From Symbiodinium natans (lineage: Eukaryota; Sar; Dinophyceae; Suessiales; Symbiodiniaceae), in assembly GCA_905221605.1 (NCBI GenBank), contig CAJNDS010000935.1, positions 285,001 through 349,000 of the forward strand: a stretch of 64,000 nt of DNA. Direction: 5' to 3'. Numbering within the stretch: position 1 is the stretch's first letter; every line of letters begins with the position of its first letter. The notes under the pieces were generated by a model. The model worked only from the letters and a program-made list of their open reading frames with translations, was not told the origin of the DNA and searched no databases. Of the stretch, positions 53,988 to 62,914 are shown piece by piece. A program made the position numbers and the translations under genes.

Positions 53988-54092
53988 CCCTAAACCCTAA
54001 ACCCTAAACCCTAAAAACTAAACCCTAAACCCTAAACCCTAAACCCTAAACCCTAAACCCTAAACCCTAAACCCTAAACCCTAAACCCTAAA
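53988..54092 (-). repeat. Telomere tract
   Basis: About fourteen CCCTAAA units. Confidence 0.95.
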
Positions 54093-55195
54093 CTTTGCTT
54101 TGGGAGGTTCAGCAAGAACATCGGGGCAATCCGGCCTGCGATCTTGGCCTGGCGCAAGGGCTCTGACTTGCGGAAACCTAGACCCTGCGCTCCTCAAGGG
54201 TTTAGGGTTGAGGTTTTAGGGTTTAGGGCTACCGCACCCCATAAGTAAGGGGTTTATGGTTTCATGTTTCCAACTTGCAAGCCGTCAAACCCTAAACACA
54301 AACTCCACCTAAACTCTGGACCCCCAACACCTAGCCCCTAAACCCTCTGCTCTAAACCCCTACGACCCCTAAACCCTCACTTCACCGTGCACTTCACCTA
54401 CTGCAAGCCTCTCATCCTCCTAAACCCTAAATCCTAAACCCTAAACCCTAAACCCTGAACCCTAAACCCTAAACCCTAAACCCCTAAACCCCTAAATGCT
54501 CTGAGAGTTCGGGTTGAGGGCCCCTTCTTTAAGGAGCCGGCTCGTTCGGAAGGTAGTGGCAACTTTTCTGGGGTTTAGGGTTTCGGGTTTCGGGTTTTTG
54601 GGGGCTTGGGGGTTTTAGGGGTCTAGGGGGCTTAGGGCGCAAGGACTGTAAGTGGGATGATGCTTGGGCCGTTTGGCCCTTGATCTGCTGTTTTGGTACA
54701 CGGACACGGTGGGGCTTAGGTCACTGCGGCGTTGAAAAACCCTAAACCCTAAACCCATACACCCTAAACCCTGAACCCTGAACCCTGTCCCCTCAAGACC
54801 AGCAGCGGCCAGGGCGAATTCTCTAAGGCTAGTTACTCGGCCCATCATGTGGGTGTACCCTATAAAACCCAAGGGCTCATATATAGACTTCAGAACCCTT
54901 TATAGGCAAGGGACCACATCAAAAAGGGCCATGCAACAAACCTTAGAGAGACTTTAGAACCCTTTCAAGAAGGTAAGGGACCATACTAAAGGGCCATGCA
55001 ACTACCCTTAGGACCCTAAACCCTAGACCCTAAACCCTAAACCCTAAACCCAAAACCGGATTTTGCAACCCGACTCGCAACTAAGCACCGTGATTATTCT
55101 GCTTGTAGTGATGAACCCGATTTTTGCTTGTTAATATTACACTGGTGACCACGATGGTTCTTATTCTTATCATTGATGTGATCATTCATTATTCT

Positions 55196-55292
55196 TACTA
55201 TTGTTATTGTTATTGTTATTGTTATTGTTATTGTTATTGTATGTATGTATGTATGGATGTATGTATGTATACATATATATATATATATAAAT
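55196..55292. repeat. (ATTGTT)n, (ATGT)n and (AT)n microsatellites
   Basis: Three adjoining simple repeats in about 100 bp. Confidence 0.95.
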
Positions 55293-56149
55293 ATAGATAT
55301 ATCCACATGAAACACCCAGGAGTGCACCTAAAAGAACAAACAGGCAGAGGCAGCGTATCTTCGCGTGGCGGCGGCGAAGTGCCGGAAGAAGGCCTGGCAT
55401 CAGAACCCTACTCGGGCGGAGCTCGAAAGCTAGGGCTTAGCGCTTAACTTTGGGGTTATCTTTCCCAGCGTTTAGGGCCCTAAGCCCTAAACCCTAAACC
55501 ACAAACCCTAAACCCTATTTTACAGCACGTTTCTGCCTTGGAGCTCAGAGGGCAACTCGATCCGCGGGCATGGGAATGGCATACAGAGGTGGCTGGGCAT
55601 CCGAATCGGCACCTAAATCTGGACATTTACAGGGTTTAGGGTTTAGGGTTTAGGGTTTAGGGGTAGCACCAAACCCTCGAAGTCTTTTGAAAGACAACCG
55701 CCCTCTCGTGTAGGCTGGGCTGTGGCCACGCTCACCATCCTCAAGGATCATACTCTGAAATCCCTTGTTCCATGTACAGTACCCCTACCCTTAACACCCT
55801 TTTGAACGAATATTCTTAAAAAAATGATCAAACCCTAAACCCAGAACCCCTAAACCCTTAACGCTTGAACACACCAAGGGAAAATCATGAAGAAGTGTGC
55901 CAAGGGCCCTGTTCCGCTGTTGCGCATGTTGGAGCTGTTCATGGTTGCACAGATCATGACCAGAGCCCTTCATCCTAAGCTCAAAAGATCTTGGTGTCAA
56001 GGAGACTTAGGGGTTTAGGCGTTTAGGGGCTTGGGGGGTTTCGGGTTAGGGTCTATAGCGTCAAGGCCCACTACACTACAAGCTTGAAGCCTAAGGCTTT
56101 CAAGCGGCTCATTGTGTTGGAGGTTTCAGGCACTTTTGGCACTTTTTCG

Positions 56150-56445
56150 GGGTGGGGAGGGGGGCAGGGGGGGGGGGGGGTGGGGGGGGGGTGGGGGGGG
56201 GGTGGGGGGGGGGTGGGGGGGGGGGGTGGGGTGGGGGGGGGTGGGGGGGGGGGGGGGGGGTGGGGGGGGGGTGGGGGGGTGGGGGGGGGTGGGGGGGGGT
56301 GGGGGGGGGTGGGGGGGGTGGGGGGGGGGGGGGGGGGGGGGGGTGGGGGGGGGGGGTGGGGTGGGTGGGTGGGGGCGGAGGGGGGGGGGTGGGGGGGGGT
56401 GGTGGGATAGGGGGGGGGGGAGGACGGTGGGGGGGGGGGGTCGGT

Positions 56446-56480
<35 letters not shown>
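56150..56480 (+). repeat. 330-nt G-rich tract
   Basis: Almost pure G broken by single T at 5-12-base spacing, ending in a run of about 30 G. Strong potential for quadruplex structure. Gly-rich or Pro-rich frames across it are not genes. Confidence 0.95.
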
Positions 56481-56482
<2 letters not shown>

Positions 56483-56497
56483 CAGAACGTCATTCAA

Positions 56498-56700
56498 AGT
56501 GCGTCTCCATGCACAAAACACTGGTGTCTTTTTACAGCGTGTTCGCCTCTTTGTACAACATACTGCACAAGGATGTGGAACAAGAAAAATCTATCACAAG
56601 CGTCCATGCCTTTCGCGACCGTGCCCAAAAACACTGGTATTTTACAGCTTTTCATGCCCAAAACACTCGTATTTACGGCGTTACCCTGCAAGAAAAACCC
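56498..56700 (+). repeat. Second locus of the ~110-bp repeat
   Basis: CCATGCACAAAACACTGG, ACAGCGTGTTCGCCTC, GTACAACATACTGCAC, CATGCCTTTCGCGACC and CATGCCCAAAACACTCG match the 51.3-kb array. Confidence 0.6.
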
Positions 56701-57165
56701 TCAGCCTAAAACCCATGACCCGGCCTTCCACTCCGAAATCTCTACCCCATAAATACAGCGAGAGTCACTTCACGAAAACTACTGTAGCTAATTAGGCGAA
56801 AAGCATGCCCCCCCCCCCCAAAAAAAAAATAGACAAAGTTTTCCTCTACTGCTGAAAACCCACGCCTGCTGATGTTTTCGGCATGTCCTCACAGTGACTT
56901 CAAAAAAACAAAACAAAAAACAAATAGGCAAACAGCCTCAACAGCATGCCCGCCAAAATGGGCCAGGTTTTCCTGCAGTGCTAAAAAAACCCATGCCTGC
57001 CGTTGTTTTCGGCTTCTCCTGAGAGTCACTTTAAGGCTTTACAAAAAACCACCAAAACCAACTAGAAATAGCATGCCCCCCAAAATGGCAAAAATCTTCC
57101 TCTACTCCTGAAAACCCACCCTGCCGATATTTCTGCGCGTCCGTTCTTGAGAACATGCCTTTTGT
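56700..57165 (+). repeat. 125-142-bp tandem array
   Basis: AGCATGCCCnCCAAAATGG, TTTTCCT(C/G)nACTGCTGAAAA, CCCACGCCTGC and GAGAGTCACTT recur at ~56.80, 56.94 and 57.07 kb, with a partial copy at 56.70 kb. Confidence 0.75.
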
Positions 57166-57458
57166 ACCACGCGCGGGAAACAACCGCGAACCTTGTAGTT
57201 TCCTCCTTTTCGTGTAGTTATATGAGCTCCCGAGCTAGACGGCTACAACAAAACCCGAAAGATTGTGGGTTTAGGGTCCCTAAACCCTAAACCCTAAACC
57301 CTAAACCCTATACCCTAAACCCTAAACCCTAAACCCTAAACCCCCTAAAAAAGCCGAAGTTGGCCTCCACAACAGGGGCGGCCCCGTCCAAAGATCGGGC
57401 GAAGCTCCGCATGCGCAGGACGGAGACCCGCACTGCAATCAACCTTAGCTTCGTTTCT

Positions 57459-57536
57459 GGGGGTTTAGGGTTTAGGGTTTAGGGTTTAGGGTTTTGGGTT
57501 TAGGTTTAGGGTTCAGGGTTCAGTTAGTCTAAGGGA
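57459..57536 (+). repeat. Telomere-like tract inside a 23-bp direct repeat
   Basis: Bounded by CAATCAACCTTAGCTTCGTT... (57436-57458) and the same with one change (57537-57559). Confidence 0.92.
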
Positions 57537-57837
57537 CAATCAGCCTTAGCTTCGTTTCTAGGTTTCGGGGTTTGGGGTTTGGAGCTTAGGGTTCGAGGCT
57601 TAGGGTAGCTTAGCGGTAGGGGTTTGGGGTTTAGGGCTTTAGGGATAGCGTCGTTTCTAGGGTTCGGGGTTTGGGGTTCGGAGCAGTTTGGGGCTTGGGG
57701 TGTAGGCTATAGGGTTTAGGGCGTAGGAGTTTGGGTTTAAACCCTAAACCCTAAACCCTAAACCCTAAACCCTGACTGTAGGGTTTAGTGCTTCGTCCTG
57801 GGATGGCCCTTATACCCTCTGACAAATATTCCTGAAC

Positions 57838-57949
57838 CCCAGAGCCCAATACCTCTTCAAAAAAAAAGGGAATATACCTTAAAACATACTAGGGACCCCG
57901 TTATTTCTTAAGGTATATTCCTTACTTAAGGGGCATTGGGCTCTCTGGG
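57838..57949. mobile_element. Family 3 foldback element
   Basis: CCCAGAGCCCAATACC ... GGCATTGGGCTCTCTGGG, imperfect inverted ends. Also has internal AAGGTATATTCC/GGAATATACCTT arms, so it could form a hairpin over most of its length. Confidence 0.65.
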
Positions 57950-58010
57950 AATATGATCCTCTCAAAACCCCATCAGGGAAAATAGAAAAATGTCCCTAGA
58001 GCCTAACTAG
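57950..58010 (+). mobile_element. Family 2-related element half
   Basis: ATATGATCCTCTCAAAACCC ... AAAATGTCCCTAGAG...CTAG resembles the BAR-gene intron read on the plus strand. It abuts the family 3 element ending at 57949, so one has been inserted beside or into the other. Confidence 0.6.
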
Positions 58011-59373
58011 CGACCTCTTCGCTTCGTTTCTGGGATTTGGGATTTGGGATTTGGGGTTTGGGGTTTGGGGTTTGGGTTTTTGTGTTTGGGGGCTTGGGGA
58101 GTAAAGCTTTAGGGCTTTAGGGTTTAGAGCTTAGGGCTTTGCTGCAGGTACAGTAGGGCTTTAGGGTTTGGGAGTTTAGGGGTTTGTGGCCGAACATGTG
58201 GGGACCATGTAACTACCCTTAGAAAGAGCTCTCCTCGACCCCAAAGAAACCTGGGTATAAAAAGGGCGCCCTTTTTGGGTTAAACCCTAAACCCTAAACC
58301 CTAAACCCTAAACACTAAACCCTAAACCCTAAACCCCCAAAAGCCCTTGAGTCCGAAGAGCTGCGCCGCCCGAGCGGGGCCCGAGGCGAAACGCTTGGCC
58401 AGACCCTGGGGACGGACTTTCAAGTTTGGGGTTTAGGGTTTGGGATGTAGGGTTTAGGGTTTAGGGTGTTTAGGGTGTTTAGGGTTTGGGGTTTCTGGCT
58501 ACTGGGGTTTGGGGCAAAACCCCAAACCCTGAACCCCCTAAACCCTGAAATTATCACTGTCTCAAGCCTCGAGTCAAGCATTCTGGGCTCATCTTGCAGG
58601 GTTTGGGATGTTTTGTGTTCAGGGGGGATTTAGGGTTTAGGAAATCTAGGCCTAGGCTACTCCAAACCCTACACCCTAAACCCTAAAAGCCGAAACCGCG
58701 AACCCGGCCTCAAAGACCGTCTCCAGAATGTGAGGCGCTTGGCCCCGGAATTGGTGCTGTACACCCTTCACCTTGCGCCAAGCTGACTCCGAAAACAAAA
58801 GCGTTCAGGGTTTAGGGTTTAGGGTTTGTTCCTGTAGCCCTAAACTCTAGCCGGTTCGCCCTGGACAGCTCGATGTTTTTTTTTCTTGGCGTGTTCTGGG
58901 GGACTTCGGTGAGCGACCTCTCTTAGGGTTTAGGTTTAAGGGGTTAGGGTTTAGGGTTTAGGGTTCGGGGTTCAGGGTTTAGGGTTCTTCTCTGTCCCTT
59001 TCTGGTGGCCCGGACTTGCTGGCTTTCTCGTTCTGCCACTGCCCTGACCCAGACCAACCACTGACCATGGTTCATAGCACCCCGGACTCTTAGGGTTTCG
59101 GGTTTAGGGTTTAGGGTTTTGGGTTTAGGGGATTTAGGTACCCTACATGTTCCTTAAAGGGCATCTGTAGGGGGATATGGGGTACCTCCTTCCCTACTTC
59201 CCTACGAAGAACCAGCAAGCAGTGGCCCATGTGGTCTTCTGTTTTACGGCTTAAGGTTTGGGTTTTAGGACCACCAAAGCCCGTCAAACCTGGCGCCCCA
59301 CCACAAGTTCTCTATAAAAGCATCCTTGCAGCCACCCTGAATTTAGGGTTTAGGGTTTAGTGTTTAGGGTTTA

Positions 59374-59491
59374 GGGTTCTTAAGGGAGGGGGGGTTCAAG
59401 GGGGGGTATGAAACCCAAGCCTCCCTACTCCCTACTACTCCCTAAGGCTCCCTAAGCTTCCCTAAGGCTCCCTTGGTACCTAAGCCCTCTA
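59374..59491. mobile_element. Family 9 element, right end lost
   Basis: Starts AGGGTTCTTAAGGGAGGGGG as at 8609. The interior is CTCCCTACTCCCTA-rich and the right inverted arm is not seen. Confidence 0.5.
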
Positions 59492-59883
59492 TGCCCCCTC
59501 CGGCGACTAAGCCCTGAAAACCTCATCTGTCCTATTGGAGCACTGCCCTAGCAGCCCTGCAAACCCTGCAAAAAACTATCAACCTTAGCCCCTTAAGTCC
59601 CCTAAAAACCCTGTAAGTCCCTGCCCTTCCCTACACAAAACACGATAAAACCACAAGACCTATAAGCCCCCTCCCACTTCCCCCCCCCCCCCAGCCGATA
59701 AAACACCTGGAAACCTTGGACCTCTACGCGCCCAACCCTGAACCCTAATCCCTAAACCCTAAACCCTAAACCGAGTTCCAGGCAGATTCCAAGACCAGCA
59801 CACTGAGCCCATCAGCCATGTTGGGGAGGTCCTAGGGCTGGTCTTCGCGAGGTTCATTCTCGTTTGTGTTGTTCTTGTTTCAT

Positions 59884-59983
59884 CTAGGTTGCCCAGTAGC
59901 CTAGGATGAAAAAGGGTGCCTTTTTTGCTTAAAGGGGTCTAAACCTACCAAAAAGAGAATAAGGGTACTACTGGGCATCCTAG
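59884..59983 (+). mobile_element. Family 1 element, TCAT duplication
   Basis: CTAGGTTGCCCAGTA...TACTGGGCATCCTAG with TCAT on both sides (59880-59883, 59984-59987). Missing ~13 bp of the body seen in other copies. TCAT/ATGA could not supply a splice donor on either strand, and no exons adjoin. Confidence 0.88.
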
Positions 59984-60302
59984 TCATATGTTTTAGAAGC
60001 TTCAGGCCTAAACCCTAACCCGAAACAATCAAGCACAAAAATACCTACACCCAAAATACGTTTTTTGAAGTTTGGCTTTCCCTAGGGCTCCAAGTATACA
60101 AATACCACCTACAATGGGGTCTAAAGTCTGTAAATAATACCTACTTTGGGCTATTTGGAGCCTTAGGGTTTAAATCCGGGTTTAGGGTTCATGGGGGCGG
60201 GGCCTTCAACCTTCAAACGGTTCGGTTTTTAGCACTGTGGGGTTCCGGAGATGAGGGCTTCAGGCTTCGAGGCCTGGGTCTTGGTATTCTTGGGGGTGTC
60301 TA

Positions 60303-60404
60303 CGGGTTTAGGGTTTAGGGTTTAGGGTTTAGGGTTTAGGGTTTAGGGTTTAGGGTTTAGGGTTTAGGGTTTCGGGTTTAGGGTTTCGGGTTTAGGGTTT
60401 AGGG
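60303..60404 (+). repeat. Telomere tract
   Basis: About fourteen TTTAGGG units. A second tract follows at 60515-60590 across a family 16 element. Confidence 0.95.
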
Positions 60405-60514
60405 TCGTTTGACTTAGCAAGTCTACTTACTGTCTCCTGGAAACCCGAATATCATCCCCCCAAGCCCCAACTTCCTAAACCTATCCTTACTAAGTCAAAA
60501 GGCCTTCCAAGTAG
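60404..60514. mobile_element. Family 16 element
   Basis: CGTTTGACTTAGCAAGTCTA ... CTTACTAAGTCAAAAGG. Bounded by telomere tracts on both sides. Confidence 0.6.
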
Positions 60515-60588
60515 GGTTTAGGGTTTAGGGTTTAGGGTTTAGGGTTTAGGGTTTAGGGTTTAGGGTTTAGGGTTTAGGGTTTAGGGAG
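60515..60588 (+). repeat. Telomere tract
   Basis: About ten TTTAGGG units. Confidence 0.95.
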
Positions 60589-61495
60589 GGCTTGCAGGTT
60601 TCAGATCGGACATTGTAACCCCTAAACCCTAAACCCTAAACCCTGAACCCCAAACCCCAAACCCTAAACCCTTCGTGCGGGCTTTGGGTTCTGAGGCTTT
60701 CGAGACAAATCCCTCAAAAACCTAAACACCCTCATGCCCAACAACCCCAGGCCCCCCGAACAATCCAGGCCCCCCAAATTCCGAAACCCTCAAGCCCTCT
60801 GCCGCCTAAAAGGTTTCGGGTTTAGGGTTCAGGGTTTAGGGTTTAGGGTTCAGGGTTTAGGGGTTAGGGTTTTGAATTCAGGGTTTAGGGTTTAGGGTAG
60901 AAGGTTTCGGGTTTAGGGTTCAGGGTTGCTATAGGGTAGCCTGAAGCCCCCCAAACCAGCTGGACCCTAAGACCGCATAAATCCCTAAAGCCTTGGGGAA
61001 GCTGCGGGGCCAAAGCTGGCAAGGAGTAGGGTTTAGGGTTCAGGGTTTAGGGTTTAGGGTAGAAGGTTTCGGGTTTAGGGTTCAGGGTTTAGGGTTTAGG
61101 GTTTAGGGTTCCGGGTTTAGGGTCTAGGGTTTATGCCTCATGCGTGCGCCTCGGTCATGACGATTGAGAGCTCAGATTTTGAGGGACCACAATTGCCAGC
61201 GTTAAGGGATTGGGATTCGAGCTAACGTGCCCAACAAACCTTCACTTCTTAATTTAACTGTCCAGGTGCAAAACTGCATCGGCACTTTGGGACCAAGCAA
61301 CCAAAGCCCTTGACCCTCAGCCTTAAGCCCTAAACCCGACAAAGCCCGAAATAATACCTCAACTCACCCCTTTCAAACCGTTGTCCCAAATCTTGCAAAC
61401 CTTGAATGAACCTCCTTCCTCACCTTCCCACCCTCTTCAAACCTCTTAGCACTGAAATGCTGAAGGGTTTTGGGTCTTGTTTTAGGGTGCCTTTC

Positions 61496-61549
61496 TCAGT
61501 CCTCCTCTGGCTGGCCTTCAGTCAGCTTGAAGACCTCTGCATAGGCCGC
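61496..61549 (-). CDS. Candidate terminal exon
   Basis: After a CGCAG acceptor the minus strand reads AAYAEVFKLTEGQPEED and TGA. Very short, and the assignment rests on the splice site and composition only. Confidence 0.25.
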   Translation of the reverse strand, partial: AAYAEVFKLTEGQPEED

Positions 61550-62007
61550 CTGCGGGCGTCAAGCAGGAAATCTGCACCAACCCCTAACCCCCAAAGGTTG
61601 AGCTTTAGAATCAAATACGCTCTCAGCCCTAAACCCAATAGACCCTAAACCCTAAACCCCAAACCCTAATAAGCCCTCAATCCTGAGCCCGGCGCCCCTC
61701 GGCCCTAGGGTTCAGGGCGGGTGACTTTGCCACCTTAGATGGCAATTGAACTGCATCCCTGAACCCTTAACTCCCTAAGCCTAGAAGACCTTGTAAGGGT
61801 TTAGGGTTTAGGGCTTAGGGTTTAGGGCTTGGGGTTTAGGGTTTAGGGTTTAGGGTGTAGAGTTTAGGGCAATTAGAATAGGGTTTTGGGCTTTCGAATT
61901 TCTTCCGACCCCTTTCGTAGGTGAGCAAACCCTACAGCCCGCTGAGCCCCCCAAAAAGAGTTGGTAAGCAAAGTCTCCACCCAGAACCCTAAAACCACAC
62001 TGAAGCC

Positions 62008-62113
62008 TAACCCTAAACCCTAAACCCTAAACCCTAAACCCTAAACCCTAAACCCTAAACCCTAAACCCTAAACCCTAAACCCTAAACCCTAAACCCTAA
62101 ACCCTAAACCCTT
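62008..62113 (-). repeat. Telomere tract
   Basis: About fifteen CCCTAAA units. Confidence 0.96.
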
Positions 62114-62232
62114 AGCCGCAAAACCCTAAGCTACTTGGGCCGCCGACCCGCCTCAAGCCCAGAAGGCTTTACGCGCCGGAGGATGAATGCCAAGGTTTCC
62201 CCTGAGCTATCAGGCAGCAGGATTAGGGCCTT

Positions 62233-62310
62233 TAGGGTTTAGGGTTTAGGGTTTAGGGTTTAGGGTTTAGGGTTTAGGGTTTAGGGTTTAGGGTTTAGGG
62301 TTTAGGGTCT
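62233..62310 (+). repeat. Telomere tract
   Basis: Eleven TTTAGGG units. Confidence 0.95.
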
Positions 62311-62561
62311 AGAGGTTCAGGGGTTTATGGCTCTAAAGGTATAGAGCTTGTGGGGTTTCTATACGGTTTCTGTGAGGTATACGCAAGGTTCTTACATTCG
62401 GTTTAGGGGGGGGGGGCAAGGGCTTCAAGGGTTTCGAGGGGTACGGGGCGAACCCTAAACCCTACACCCTAAACCCCAAACCCTAGACCCTAAGCCCTAA
62501 ACCCTAAACCCTATAAACCCTAAAAACCCTAAAAACCCTAAACCCTAAACCCTAAACCCAG

Positions 62562-62694
62562 GGGTACCAGCAGCACTGGTGATGGCCACTCATCCTTCGG
62601 CTGGCCTTGCGAGTCGCCTGGGGAGTGCGCTGTGGCGCGCGGCCCCATGCCCCGGCTGCGTTCCGGGTGGGAGGACAAGGATGCGAACACTTAG
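62562..62694 (+). CDS. Candidate exon between telomere tracts
   Basis: A telomere-derived AAACCCAG could serve as acceptor. The frame reads GTSSTGDGHSSFGWPCESPG, then ECAVARGPMPRLRSGWEDKD and ANT, and the stop TAG is the first bases of the next telomere tract. GC-rich like other exon islands. Product unknown. Confidence 0.3.
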
Positions 62695-62810
62695 GGTTTA
62701 GGGTTTAGGGTTTGGGGTTTAGGGTTTGGGGTTTGGGGTTTAGGGTGAGTTTTTCGGGCGCCGGCGGGCTGGCCCCCAGAATCCCTGTTCCAGCAGAGTT
62801 GGTTCCATAT

Positions 62811-62914
62811 CTTAGTTGTCCAGTATCCTTGGGGGACTCAAGGATAACCTCCGGGATTACAAAGGAAATCTAATACCCCCAAAAAGGTTAAAGGCTACCT
62901 TCTCTACTACTAAG
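62811..62914. mobile_element. Family 10 element with ATAT/ATAC flanks
   Basis: CTTAGTTGTCCAGTATCCTT ... CTTCTCTACTACTAAG, flanked by ATAT and ATAC, a possible 4-bp duplication with one change. Confidence 0.7.

Larger units (their letters stand above)
51061..56149. other. Region without a recognised gene
   Basis: The 110-bp repeat array, degenerate telomere blocks (52180-52625), a family 10 element, microsatellites and a family 13-like stretch at 54845-55015. Confidence 0.6.
57166..61495. other. Region without a recognised gene
   Basis: Telomere tracts; elements of families 1, 2, 3, 9, 11 and 16; a GCTTCGTTTCT motif reused at 57448, 57648 and 58020; unique DNA at 61140-61400 without a clear gene. 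Confidence 0.6.

Noticed and set aside
56084-56795. Gly-rich or Pro-rich open frames of 100-230 codons
   Set aside because: Produced by the G tract in every frame; no domain, start context or splice evidence.
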